A DNA stretch of 64,000 nucleotides from Cordilura impudica (taxonomy: Eukaryota > Arthropoda > Insecta > Diptera > Scathophagidae): NCBI GenBank assembly GCA_963682025.1, contig OY821517.1:301386844-301450843 (forward strand). Direction: 5' to 3'. Positions 44,104-56,347 of the stretch are shown one piece after another. The notes beneath the pieces are model-generated. The model saw only the letters and a program-made list of their open reading frames with translations, searched no databases and was not told the DNA's origin. Both the position numbers and the translations under genes were made by a program. Each line of letters starts with the position of its first letter. The stretch's first letter is position 1.

Positions 44104-45280
44104 CTAGCAGAGCCCTGCTCTGGAAATTCGAGTGAAAATTCTAGGAAATTTTATTTTTTTCATTCAAAACCACTGTGTGGTTTGGGTATAATGACTTTGT
44201 GCTGCTGTTTGTAACTACCAAAAATATTTGACCTAGACCCATCTTTTATTATATCGATCAACTCATCGATTTAGCGTGGTCCGTCCGTCCGTCTGTGTGT
44301 CCATGTAAACCTTGGAATCAAACTACAGGTCGCAAATATGACTATATTTTGATTAAATTTGGTATAAACCTTTCACCTGCCATAGGATGAATGCTATTGA
44401 AACTGGTAAAATTCGCGCCATGTTCAGACCTAGTCCCCATACAAATGACCCCTATGAAATCGACTTAAATTGCCATAAGTTCGAAATTATATAGATCTCA
44501 GTCAAATAGGGTTTGTATGTGTTTATTATATCCATTAATCAGTAGTCCACAAATAATCCCTTTAGGACAATTTTTAGTTATAGGCCCCATATAGAGCTGC
44601 TTCCCGATCTTCACTTAAATCTATCAAAAAGCACAAATATTTAACACATTTTTCTCAAATTTGGTTTGTATATATTTTCTCAAAATATAGGACTTTACCA
44701 AATATGGTCAGTATCGGTCTATTTGTCGACCTAGTCCCCATATAAATATAGCTCCCGATATAAACTTTTTCATATCTGCAGTCGGTCTAGACCGACTATA
44801 ATTTTCTTTCTTATTTTTAATCTATTTAATTCATTAAATTAATTTCATTATAAATATTTGTTGAACACACAGAAATAAGAGCCTAGATGTATTTGAACCA
44901 CCTTGTATGCCTCCTAAAGGTATGCTAAATTTGAGGCAATTCACAATTCAACACAGGGCGTGTGATATGCAATGATTATAATGAAATTCTAATGCGTTAT
45001 TGTCGATATTGTCCAAAATTATTTTTCAATTCAACACAGGGATTTTCATATACAATTTTTGAAAACAGATTAACAAATTTAATAAACACACATAGCATAC
45101 GCTAGTGGTAACTTTAAATGAGCATTGCTCCAAAAAAATATTCCCGACGGTGCAAATCTGTAAATCTGGTCGACAGCTAAAAAGAAACACCTGTCAAATG
45201 AGGGATGTTTGGCCAAAATAGGATTAAAACTGACAAAGTTACATCGGTCACAAGAAATGGCCTTGCCTATTAATATAATA
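44104..45280 (-). mobile_element. Short Helitron family H2, copy d, with a Helentron-like insertion
   Basis: Minus strand: the 3' CTAG is at 44107-44104, with the neighbouring part (GAAATTCGAGTGAAAATTCTAGG) decayed. The body runs up to the 5' end near 45280 (CCTATTAATATAATA inverse). Copy G (44168-44812) is inserted near its 3' end. A repeated piece at 44990-45060 suggests an additional internal duplication. Confidence 0.65.
44168..44812 (+). mobile_element. Helentron-like element, copy G (internally deleted)
   Basis: Starts CCACTGTGTGGTTTGGG, has CCGTCCGTCCGTCTG (44282-44296) and ends with TCGGTCTAGACCGACTATA and ATTTTCTTTCTTA. The segment between CATATCTGCA and the hairpin is missing compared with copy C. 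Confidence 0.75.
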
Positions 45281-45648
45281 CTAGCGGATTACAGCGCCAT
45301 CGAAATTCGAGCGCAAATTTTATTTTTTCATTAAATCAAGACCCTAAAATATGCTAATCAATTATAGCCAATTCACAAATCAACACAAAAAACAGACTCA
45401 TATTTATTACAAACACATTAACAAATTTAATAAACACACACATAGCATTGTATAATTTTATGTATGTGTTAGTAGCAACTTTAAATGCAATTTACTGAAA
45501 ATAAAGGAAAAAATTTAAAAATCTGTAAATCTGCAAGACGGCTAAAAAGAAATACCTTTCAAATAATATACGTTTGGTCAAAATCGGGATAAAACGGTAG
45601 GACAAAACATCAGTAACAAGAAATCGCCTAGCCTATTAATATTATAGA
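45281..45648 (-). mobile_element. Short Helitron family H2, copy e
   Basis: 368 bp: 3' CTAG at 45284-45281 immediately next to the 5' end of copy d, 5' end TCTATAATATTAATAGGC at 45648. The hairpin arms near the 3' end are TCGAAATTCGA (45301-45311). The two copies are arranged head to tail on the minus strand without intervening bases. Confidence 0.75.
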
Positions 45649-47125
45649 TATGGGCAAAAACTATTTTTTATAATTCTATAATTTTCAGAAAAATGTACTC
45701 TAACGATCCGAAACTGTGTCATGACTTCAAATGTTCTAAAATTTGCTAAATATATAAATCCATGGGAGTCAAGCCATCCTAACAACTTTAAGTTTATATA
45801 TTTCTTTATTACATTCGTCAAATACCTATAAATCTATAAACACAAGGAGTCGGATCCTTGATACTCGCCAATTTGTTAAGATTTTTACATCAACAACGCT
45901 ACGAAGCTGAGAAATTTTTTCATTTAAGTGTTTCTGTGAATTCATATAACATTAACATTTGTAATGGTTATAATGTGGAATATTATTTCAATCGAACAGC
46001 ATACGGGCACAATTTCCATAATTGATTTCATTAAATTTGTTATCAATTGTCCTAAATTTTCTTGTTGTTCTGCTCCATTTCGGAAACCATAACATATTTG
46101 AACTGTTCGACTTATCGGACTTTTAAAACTTTAAAGCTTTCACTATGACAGTTCTGAGATTTTCCATACAGATAACAACTTGATAGACGAAAAGCTTCTC
46201 CGAATATCACGTATACATTGTTTCTACATTAATTTATAGATCTTATTTACACATTGTGATACTGGCTAGTTGCTTTTGTAAATTTGATGTGGCTTACCTA
46301 AATACATATAATAAAATTATTTCTTTTAGAAAATTATTAAAATGACATAGTTTGCACACAACAATAAAGTATTTTTGGTCTGCAAAGAAATTCCGAATAT
46401 TATTTGTATGAGTACCAAAAACTGTGTTAATTTATTATTTCAATAGTATAGTTTTAACTATAATTTAAGATGTATTTATACATTTGAATATTGTATAATT
46501 GGATATAAACGTATACACACATATTTAAAATTTTTTTTTTTTTCTCAAATAATTATAATTCGTAGTTCATTCTTTTTATAAGTTATGTTAACATGTACTT
46601 CTAAACGAACAAAAAAAACTATTTATATGTAAGAAATTTAAAAAAAAAATATTTAAATATAAATATTATTATAACAACAATTTACCATATAGCAGCAACA
46701 AGTTGTTTTAATTAAGCAAAATGTATAAAATTATGAAATGCTTAAATATATTAAACTTATAAGTTACAAATTACAAGAAAAAATTAAAAATAATAATAAT
46801 AAATTTTAAATGTTAAAATTAAATGGACGTTTGTTTTTTTTATGTTTATAAATATTAGAGTATTTAATATAGATTGTTTAAACTTCAGTTTGCTACTCAC
46901 CGAAAGCTTAATATTTTCTTTAAAATTGATTCAATAAAATTTGGACAAACATTTAATGTAATTTTAAATATGAGCTTTTAAGTATGTATATTTAAAACAC
47001 CTTAACATATGGGATATTCTATTTCTTTCACCATTTTTAAATTTGATATAATTTGGGCATAAGTATTATATTCTACGAATCTTTGGGATGTGAAAAACAT
47101 TTATGGTAAATTTTATTAAAATATC
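45649..47125. other. No gene seen
   Basis: About 1.5 kb, very AT-rich, no supportable gene or recognised element. Confidence 0.5.
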
Positions 47126-47302
47126 TACAGTAGTGGATACATAATTGAATATTTTTATAACTGCTATAATAACTTTTGTTCAATTTGTGATATCCAAATA
47201 AAATTTTTTCATTGTATATCTTGAACTCTATATATAATTATAATTAAAAAAAAATAAATGATTTCTTTCAAGAAATATTGATACAGAAGACAAACCAATC
47301 AA

Positions 47303-47918
47303 ATGTTGAATATACATATATTTTATGTAGTATATTTCAAAAGACAATCGATAACTCTTAAAGAACTTAGACAAAATTACTCTTGCATCGAACATTTGAA
47401 AGTTAAATGGGAGTTCCATAGAAACATAAGAAACAAAATAACACAATGCTATAATTGCCAGATGTTTGGGCATGGATCATCACAGTGTTCATGTTAAAAT
47501 ATTCTGCTCTAAGTGCTCTGTAAATCATCAAACTGCGAATTGTAATGAAAGCACAATAAAATGTGCAAACTGTAGAGGTAATCACCAATCATCTTCACCT
47601 GATTGTCCAAGCCGAAAAAGTTATATTGCAATGAAACAACGATTCATTAATAAAAATTTTAAATGCCAGAGACGTGGGAATATTCAAATTATTACTAACG
47701 CTATTGGCTCCAATGCCCAGTTTCCTGTTCTACATTCTGAACCACCAGCTGTAAACAACTGGGCAAATTTAAATAATAATACAAATAATGATGTCCTATT
47801 TTCGTTCGACGAAATAAAGAGTATAACGTTTGAACTTATACATAAGTTAAGGGCATGCAAAACAAAACTTAACCAATTAGAAGTTGTGTCAAGTATTGCT
47901 ACTAAATTTCTTTCATAA
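47303..47918 (+). pseudogene. LINE ORF1 (Gag-like) with CCHC zinc knuckles, frameshifted
   Basis: Reads IFYVVYFKRQSITLKEL and KVKWEFHRNIRNKITQCYNC, then QMFGHGSSQC in one frame. After a frameshift near 47490 it continues CSKCSVNHQTANC and CANCRGNHQSSSPDC. These form three adjacent zinc-knuckle-like modules, typical of jockey-type Gag proteins that bind the LINE RNA. The N-terminus is missing (5' truncation). The stop TAA overlaps the ORF2 ATG by one base (47916-47920). Confidence 0.8.
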
Positions 47919-48966
47919 TGGCACAATCAATAGAAATAAAAATAATAACGTGGAATGCAAGAGGCATCCGTCATAAAAAGGTTGAATTGTTTGATTTCCT
48001 AGCTAGTAATGAAATCGAAATTTGCCTATTAACAGAAACATGGCTATCATCAGATGTTTCAATTAAAAACAGCGCTTATTACTGCTACAGAAATGATAGA
48101 CAACAATCAAGAGGTGGAGGTGTAGCTATCATCATTAGTATTAGATTTGAACAACTTTTGGATCAAATTTCCTAGTGATCCTACCTACTTACCGACTAAC
48201 GAGAATCACCAACCTTCAACATTAGATTTTTATTTAACCAATATACCGTCAAAAATTTCCATACCTACTACACTAAACTACTTAAGCTCCGATCACTTGC
48301 CGGTGCAAATCACACCTAAAGGTTCCAATTTCAACACCACAAGGTCTGTATACGATTTTAGTAGGGCTAATTGGAGACTATTTAAACAACACATTAATCA
48401 CAACCTTTCCGAGACCAGCGAAGAATGTACAAATGAGAATGACGTCAACATTATGATTAATAATTTTAAAATACTAATTGAAAATGCAGCTGAACTCAGC
48501 ATCCCAACAAGAGAAATCTTATACAAAAATAAAGCACTTCCAGCACACATTAAAATCATGATTGCAAATCGAAATTTTTTTAGAAGATGCTGGATCATCA
48601 ACAGGCATACTGATGACAAAATTGAAATGAATCGGTTAAGTAAAAGAATAAAGAAAGAGCTCATTATAGAAAGAAACAAATCTTGGAATTATGTTTTGGC
48701 ATCTCTTGACAAGGGTTCTTCGCCATTTTGGAATATTTCAAAAGTTTTACGTAAGAAGCACAACATTATGCCAGTACTGAAACATAATGGTATCCATTAC
48801 ACAACTGCACAAGAAAAATGTAATTTGCTAGCCAATTCATTCAAATTGAATCATGAGCTTTCAGCAAACCTAAGCGACTCTAACACTATTTCAACTGTTT
48901 CTTCCTTAGTGAACTCTTTTCAAAAGAAATGATGTCAACAACAACATCAGTCGATAAAATAACTAA
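47918..48966 (+). pseudogene. LINE ORF2, endonuclease and linker, with internal deletion
   Basis: Starts MAQSIEIKIITWNARGI at 47918. Endonuclease blocks: TWNARGI, LLTETWLSS and GGGVAIII. Then a deletion and frame change near 48150 skip roughly half the domain, and the reading resumes at STLDFYLTNIPS and LSSDHLPVQI, the C-terminal endonuclease motif with the catalytic His. A linker to the reverse transcriptase follows (SRANWRLFKQHI, KGSSPFWNISKVL). A one-base shift near 48930 precedes the Helitron insertion at 48967. Confidence 0.8.
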
Positions 48967-48975
48967 TCTATACTA

Positions 48976-49478
48976 AAGCTGCGTTCACACTACGTGTTTT
49001 GCTTGTGTTTTTCTTAGTTTTTTAGCACGTGTAATTTGTACACATAGTGTGAACCCTTTCAAACATTGTTTATGTACAACACATTTTGCAAGATATATGT
49101 AAATTTTTCGATTAGAGCAGGTTCTATTTTGGCAAGACAAACATATGAAAATACAACACTGCTTGTGGCGAAAGAAAAACAGAGTAAATTATAAAGATTA
49201 ATATTGAGAGAAAAATAAATTGTTTGATATTAATTAACAATTAAAAAATATATATAACATATAACTTTATTTTTAACAATAAATTTTTCTAAATTCACAA
49301 ATTAAATCAGCTGTTGTTCACATTTAGAGGTTATGTCATACGGAAATACATATGTACGTTTGAACGCAAAAATTATGAATCGTATGTAAAGCGCTAATTT
49401 TGACACACACACGGAATTACGTATGGATCGTAAAACTGAATTTACATATGGAAAATACACATAGTGTAAACACACCTT
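48976..49478. mobile_element. MITE inside the Helitron, TA duplication
   Basis: 503 bp with ends AAGCTGCGTTCACACTACGT and the inverse of AAGGTGTGTTTACACTATGT, and TA on both sides (48974-48975, 49479-49480). It is missing from the second Helitron unit at the same place, which serves as the empty site. Non-coding. Tc1/mariner-type by the TA site. Confidence 0.75.
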
Positions 49479-49619
49479 TATATATATATATGTATAATAA
49501 AGAGGTAATGTGTGTTTGTTTGTTTGTTTGTAGGAGGTAATCTTCGTAACTACCCATCTGATCTTCCTGAAATTTTCACAGAGTCTTACTGCAGATACGG
49601 GAAGTGCTATAGGCTATAA

Positions 49620-50530
49620 TTTTTTAAATATTTTTGGTGGGCGTGGCACCTCCCACACAAAGTAAATTTTTAATATCATATACATATATTGAGTACTATG
49701 ATAGGGAGAGCTTTGCAAATTTGTCTGAGGTCACCTATTCTTAATATAAGTAGCTACGCCGGAAATGGGCGGGATCGGATAAGTGGGCGTGGTACCTCCC
49801 ATACAAGTAATAGTTCAATATTATGTATCTCGAGTAATGTGATGGAGAGAGCTTTTCAAATTTTTCTGATGTCACCTATTCTTAATGTGAGTAGTCGGAT
49901 GCAAAATGGGCAGTATCGGACCAGTAGGCGTGGCACCTGCCATACAAAGTAAATATAAAATGCCAAGTATCTGGAGTACTGTAATAGTGAGAGTCTTGGG
50001 ACTTTGTGTGAGCCCATAAGTTATTCATTTGATTAGTTAGACAAAAAATGGGCGTGATCGGAGCAGTGGGCGTGGCACCGCCCATACAAAGTAAATATAT
50101 GATATCATATAACTGATGTGCTAAAAAAAAGAAGCTTTGACAGTTTGCACGAGCCTATCAGATCTTAGTATGAGTAGTCGAACAAAAAATTGACGGGTTC
50201 ACACCAATGGGCGTGGCACTGCCCATGCAAATTAACTATTTAATGTCATATATCTGGAGTACTATAAAAGAGAGAGCTTTGTGGCTTTGCGTGAGCCCAT
50301 AGGTTCTTTGTGTGATTAGTCGAACAAAAAATGGGCGTGATCGGAGCAGTGGGCGTAGCACCGCAGATGCAAAGTGGATATCTAATATCATATAACTGTT
50401 GTACTATAAAAGGGAAAGACTCGATATTTTGCATGAGTGCATCAGATATTAATGTGAGTAGTCCAATAAAAATTGGGCGGAATGGAATTAGGGGGCGTGG
50501 CACCTCCTATATAAAAAATATGAAGCACTA
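49620..50530. repeat. Tandem units of about 150-170 bp inside the Helitron
   Basis: About five to six degenerate units, each with GTGGGCGTGGCACC, CATACAAAGTAAAT, ATATCTGGAGTACTAT, GAGAGCTTTG, TGAGTAGTCGGAC and AAAATGGGCGTGATCGGA. The same words occur inverted at 18190-18480 in the other H1 copy. A short GATTTTGGCG-type stretch (inverse) follows at 50585-50690. Confidence 0.8.
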
Positions 50531-52043
50531 CGAAAGCGACAGTCTTTTGACAAGTTCATTAGTTGTCAATGTGATTTGTCGTGGAAAATATATCGCCAAA
50601 CCCAAAAATCGCGAAAAATAAAAATCGCCCAAAAAACAAAAATCTTTAAAATCAAAAATGGGCAAAAGCAAAAATCGCTAAAAAGAAAAATTACCAAATG
50701 ATATTCTAAGTTCAAGGCCAATAGTTAAGTTTTGGCAGATCTAATATGGATAATCCATCTTCTTCTTATGGGCAGCTACATGTACCTTACTCCAGGGTAG
50801 AAACGCCGAAAAATCTGATAATTTTTGTACCGAATGAAAAAACAAAAAAACGTTGTAGATCAGCATCAGCAAGCATTGAAATAAAAAATCTTTACTAATA
50901 ATCTATACTAACATAGTAAGGAGGTAATATGTGTCTGTTTCTTTGTAGTAGGTAATCTCCGTAACTACTCATCTGATCTTCCTGAAATTTTCACAGAGTC
51001 TTACTGGAGATATGGGAGTGCTACAGGCTTTAATATTTTTTAATATTTTTAGTGGGCGTGGCACCTCCCATACAAAGTAAATTTTTAATATATATATTAA
51101 GTACTGTGATAGAGAAAGCTTCTCAAATTTGTCTCAGGTCATCTCTTATTAACGTGAGTAGTCAGACAAAAAAAGGGCGGGATTAGACAAATGCGCGTAG
51201 TACCCCACACAAACTTAATATTAAATGTGATATATCTGAATTACTGTATTAGTGAGAGCCTTGGGACTTTGCGTGAGCCCTTTCATAACGATTCGGAAGG
51301 GGGATGGGGGGAAGGGGGAGGGTGTAGCGAAGCACACCGGGTTACATCTAGTATTATAAAAAATTTGAAGAAAAAAAAATCACCCGGTATAGATGGGATA
51401 AACAATAAAATGTTAAAGGCCCTTCCAAAAAAAGGAATACAGCGTTTGACATGCATTATAAATAACTGCTTAAAATTATCATATTTTCCAAATTACTGGA
51501 AGCAGGCAAAAATTATTGCAATATGTAAGCCAAAAAAAGATTCATCTTGTCCATCCTCATACAGGCCAATTAGCTTATTATTTTCATTAAGTAAAATCTT
51601 AGAAAAAGTTATCAAAGAAAAAATTTTAAAATATTGTGATGGAAATCATATTCTTCCAACACATCAATTCGGGTTTAGAACTGGCCATAACACGTCTCAC
51701 CCTTTAGTGAGAATAAAAGGAAAGAACAAAGAAAATTTTATTGCTGGAAAATCAACAGGTATGGTATTACTTGATATAAAATCAGCTTTTGACTCAGTAT
51801 GGCATGATGGAGGAATTTTTAAATTGATCAACCTTAACTTCACACCTGAAATTGTTAAAATGATGCAAAGCTTCTTCAAAAACAGAACATACAAAGTATT
51901 TATAGGCAAAAATTTGTCTTCAGAAACAACAATACCCGCTGGATGTCCTCAGGGATCTTGTCTATCACCAATCTTGTACAACATATATACATCAGATTTT
52001 CCTTTGTTGGTCGACTGTTCTTCATCAATTTTTGCAGACGACG

Positions 52044-55000
52044 CACAGTGGCGCCATTTGAGTTTTTTCGTTGCAAAAACCATATCTTTTGAAGCGAATA
52101 ACATAATTGAACAGTTTAAACAGCATATGATAGATAACTGTTCAGCCTATGAAATGAGCGTTTGGAAAGGGTGATACGCTTTGTAAGGGCCTACTTATGG
52201 GTTATCAAAGTTAAAATTTGTAGAAAAATCAATTTTATGGTAACTAAAAAAAATTATTTTTACATTTTTAGATTGTTTTTATTTTTTTTCTTTAGGGTTT
52301 TATGTTTTAAATTATTACCCAACAAATTCTTTTTTAAATTTATTTTTTCAATTTTCTGTAAAATATTCATCACAATTCGTAAGAGAAGGTATATCTAAAA
52401 GACTAATCATTTCTAAACTATAATTATTTTCTAACTCTATTCATGACTTCACATGCCGCAGGGAAGAATTAAGTGGATCGGAAGATGCTGCCAACATGTT
52501 GAAGAGGTCCTCATTTTGCCTTACCCTTGATGCTTTGAATGTGTTCTGCAATCTATATTTTTTATAAAATTTGTTAAGAGACCCCTGTGCTTCTTCAGAA
52601 AGCTCTCCAATTGGCAAAGACTGGTACTCAATTATATCTGTGCCATGCGCCAATATTTTATGGACGGTCGGGGTCAACTTCTTCTGTGGATACATTTCTG
52701 CTAAAAGAGATGCAGTTTTCGATGCATATTCTCCATATTTTGTAGAATTGACATTTCTTTGCCTCATCATTTTCAAAAAATCTCCTAGAAGTGTTTCCAT
52801 CGTTTGAGTTACCGTATCCGTGCTTGGGACAGTCTACTTTTAGTCCAACTTGTTTAAAAAAAGCATCCTGTATTTGCTTCTCTCTGATCTTTTCCTTATC
52901 CTTTATTGATGTATTTTCATCGAAGTTTTCCTCCTCTTGTGGTAGGGTATACGCCAGTTTTAGCATCCTTGCGTGCAATGGTGACATTCCACATTCGTAA
53001 TTCTCCTCGTTTGTAGAATCGTTTAAATTACCAAAGTTCTTCTGACTCTTTTTGCAAATCGGGCATGACAATGTTGAGGTTGTTCCTGTCAGTTCGTTTA
53101 CGATTTTTCCGTCAACCATGGTCAGGTGGAACTCGTAATTACATTCAATATATTTTCTTTCTCCAACTTGCAGCTTTGTAGGCTTAATCTTGCTTATTTG
53201 TTCTTCAATGTCATTCACCGTGGTCCTTATGAGTTCTGCCGATTCCCTTGCAAACTGAAACATTATTGGTCGGCAATAATGCACTGATGACGGACGTGCA
53301 TTTTTCCAGTGTAGGGAAACATCAGATTTTAGCCGCAAAGGAACAACTGATGCCATAAACATATTTCCGTCCGATATTGTAGCGTCATCGGAAGATATCC
53401 TTTGCTTATAAACGCTTTGTACGGATGATCCATCACAGCCCCATTTGCTGATCAATGTCAGTTTCTCAGGAATAATTTTAACCTCATTTTCAGGAGGACT
53501 CTCCAACAACCGTTTTGCAGTGGTCGTGAATTTATTTTGGCTTGCGTAATATGCTTGTATCCTGGTAAAACGTCAGCCCCGTGTCGCATCAAGGATGCCC
53601 GAAGTATCTCATATTTTTCTTTGGAAAGTTGTAAGTCCATAAACAAGGCCAAGGCTTCTTCGGAACCATACTTTTTAATGTGTGCGTTTGTGGGCGTGGG
53701 AATACTTTCCTTAATCCTTTTTCGTCGCAGTGGGCTTGCATCAGCAACAGATTTTGTAATCTGCGACCTAACTCTTTCACTATTCTTTGTATATTTAATA
53801 GACAGCGCGTCCGATAAATGCTTCGTGGTCAAGTCATTGGCGGCATCGGCAAGTTTTCTCTTTCTTGTCAAAATTGAACACTCCTCAATACTTTTTTTTG
53901 GCCTTCCTTTTGCTCTCTGGTTGATGTGGTGGGTTTATCTACTGCCAATATATTCAGGATGGTGCCTTCATTAAGCCAGTCCTCGTATTTGGAGTTGAAG
54001 TTCTGAATGGTTCGATTAGATTTCTCCCATTTTGCCTTAATATTTGCATATATCAGATAAAAATTATTTTTTATAATTTCGCTTCTCTCAATATTTCCGT
54101 ATAAGCTATCAAGTTCTTCTAAAGCAGCTTCCGTGAAAAACTTTGGTGTGGTTGACCTTCTAAGCAGTTCAAATAATTTTAAATTGTTCAACGCCATGTT
54201 TTCAGTACTTAAATTGTTTAACGCCATGGTTTCAGTACTTGTTGCGCCAACTTTCAGTCGTAGACTAATCCAGGCATTATGCTTATTTTGCAATATATAG
54301 GCTTATGCTACCATGCCTAAATATTTACCTGTTCCCTGCATACATATGGATTTAGGCTGAATTATGCAATTTTAATATTATGCTCGTGTCTAAATAAGAT
54401 TTGTGCCTACCTGTAGGCACCATAAGTCAATATTGTTCCTGACCATTTGTACTCCAAAGTAATTTTTAAGTGAGGTGCGTACCTGCGAATTTCAATGAGT
54501 AGTTATTTGTGCATCCTATGTCTGTAACAGAATATTGGGAGTAGACTTTGGCAGAGGCTCACAGGTACACAACCGACTTAAAATGCAATTTTCAAACTAT
54601 TAGATCAAACTACTGTCAGTCAAAACATGTAAGGGATGCACGCCATACAATTTCTGCAACCATGTCTTTTTAACCTTTTCTACCTCTAGAAGCCAAACGG
54701 GCACGTACGGGCAGATAAAACCTTTTGAATTATGTAAAGAAATAATCAGAGAACACGTTTTGCAAATATGGCAAATATAGAAAAATATAGATTTTTTTTT
54801 ATTTTCCGTCAAAGTTGAAAAATAGTGAAAACGGATAGTTTTTAAAGAGTGATTTACTAGGAGAAACACAAAACAAACAGTTAATTTTTTTTTTATCATT
54901 ATACATTTAATAAATACATCAATCAATACAAACAAAAAATAAGACGATTCGTTACCTACTTTTCGTGATATTACACCTGAAATCGCAACAAATTGACTAA

Positions 55001-55201
55001 AAATTGTGTGTTTTTTTGAAAACCGAAAGTCGGTCAACTTTGGACGGTTATATCTTCGAAACTAAAAATGTGATATTATTAAGAGTAGCATATTTTAAAT
55101 CGGTGAAAAGTTTCCTATAACAAGGGTTTATTCAAAACTTCGTCGGCGCACATGAAAATTTTGATTTTTGCAACCTCGTTTGCTCTACGGGCGCCACTGT
55201 G
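52044..55201 (-). mobile_element. Transib transposon, copy 2
   Basis: 3,158 bp, ends CACAGTGGCGCC and inverse, exact 5-bp duplication CGACG (52039-52043, 55202-55206). Left spacer 22 bp and nonamer GCAAAAACC (52073-52081); right spacer 23 bp and nonamer GCAAAAATC. Closely similar to copy 1 along its whole length, with different small deletions. Confidence 0.92.
52441..54293 (-). pseudogene. Transib (RAG1-like) transposase, copy 2, disrupted
   Basis: Same protein as at 23369-25419. Here the two codons that are stops in copy 1 are Trp and Gly, and the DDATISDGNMF segment missing from copy 1 is present. On the other hand this copy lacks the HTEFTEVSVKANLQDLMG segment (frame change), RIRYMEFL, and the VTSITGIDYQIVKRLG region (frame change near 52755), and has a one-base change near 53920. 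The first catalytic block KWGCDGSS, MVDGK and SEEAQ are still readable in separate frames. Inactive, but the lesions differ from copy 1. Confidence 0.9.
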
Positions 55202-56347
55202 CGACGCAGCAGTTTTTAGCCATGCGATTTTACCTGAGGATATCATCAACAGTCTCCAAAACTCATTAATGCGTATAGAAGAATATTTCAAAAAATGGAA
55301 AATTCTTATTAATCCACAAAAAACACAAGCAATATATTTTACACGAAAACGAAAGTCTTGTTTCCTCCCACAAAGAAATCTCCGCATTTATAACACAAAT
55401 ATTGAATGGGACCACAAAGTCAAATACCTTGGTATTATCTTAGATTCAAAAATCAACTTTAATTATCATGTTAACCACGTAATAGACAAAACAAATAACG
55501 TAACAAAGCTAATGTACTCATTCGTAAATAGAAAGTCCACCCTTAGTCTCAGTAACAAAATCATTATTTTTAAAGCTATCTTTATGGCTATTTTATATTA
55601 CGGAGCCCCAGTGTGGCATGATGTAGCCAATTGTCATATTCAAAAACTCCAAACAAGACAGAATAAATTGCTAACAATGATATACAATCTTCCACGCCAC
55701 TATTCAACTCGCCGATTGCATTCCATTGATGACATTGCTATGGTTAAAGACAGAATTTTGACTCTCGCACATAACTATGATCTCAGATGTCAACTGTCTG
55801 AATATTATCACATTAACCAACTGACGGTGTTAACGTAGTCTTAAGTTTTATCTTAACAAAAAAACTTTTTTTTTTTTTGTTTTTTTTTTTGTTTTTTTTT
55901 TGCAGTTTACTATAGGTTTTTGTTACTTTTTGCCTAGTTATATACAAATATTACATATACAGTATTAATGATCTTATCAATTGTACATATTTCTAAGTAG
56001 AAAAGGTAAATTTTTGCCTGAACTCTGTAGTACACCATATTTTGTTTAATGTAAATATTTTCCTCATGTTATGTAAATAAAAAAAAAAAAATTGAATTCA
56101 CTTTCAAGAAACATGACAAAAATATATATGTGGTTCATACCCCCCATTTATCCAGTTTTGTCCACTCTTTGCCTTTTTTGTTTATCTATCCTTAGTCCCG
56201 CTAGATTTGAATGTTTTGGTTGGAATTTTGTGTTTACTAGAAAATGTGTATAGGAACTGCATTTTTGTTTTATTAGTGATTAAAAAGCCAGAAGGCGAAC
56301 ACATTTGATTTTCATAAATATTTAGAAAGTATTTAGAACGGCCAAAA

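Larger units (their letters stand above)
48967..51351 (+). mobile_element. Helitron family H1, two units in tandem
   Basis: 5' end TCTATACTA after A (48966). The 3' end has stem GGTGT/ACACC around AGCGAAGC (51321-51338), then GGGTTACAT and CTAG (51348-51351) before T. A second 5' end TCTATACTA after A stands inside at 50902 and is followed by the same sequence as the first (GGAGGTAAT, CATCTGATCTTCCTGAAATT). So unit 1 (48967-50901) lacks its 3' end and unit 2 (50902-51351) is complete. Removing the whole block restores an open LINE frame (KITN then IIKNLKKKKSPG). Confidence 0.85.
51353..55838 (+). pseudogene. LINE ORF2, reverse transcriptase, interrupted by Transib in the catalytic box
   Basis: Part 1 (51353-52043): IIKNLKKKKSPGIDGINNKM, PSSYRPISLLFS, LLDIKSAFDSVWHDGG, GCPQGSCLSPILYNIY and SSIFADDA, the catalytic box. 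The Transib 52044-55201 is inserted right after FADD. Part 2 (55207-55838) continues with AVFSHAILPEDIINSLQNSL, INPQKTQAIYFTRKRK, VKYLGIILDSKINF and LYYGAPVWHDVA, and stops at 55838. Apart from the insertion and its 5-bp duplication the frame is open across both parts, so the LINE was in fair condition when Transib landed. No RNase H. Confidence 0.88.
47276..56100 (+). mobile_element. LINE (jockey group) containing a Helitron and a Transib
   Basis: 5'-truncated LINE on the plus strand: ORF1 part, ORF2 endonuclease, reverse transcriptase, a 3' region with T-runs (55860-55900) and an A-rich tail at about 56075-56091. CTTTCAAGAAA at 47265-47275 is repeated at 56101-56111 and is taken as the target duplication, perhaps longer with mismatches. 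Two large insertions interrupt it: 48967-51351 and 52044-55201. Confidence 0.8.
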
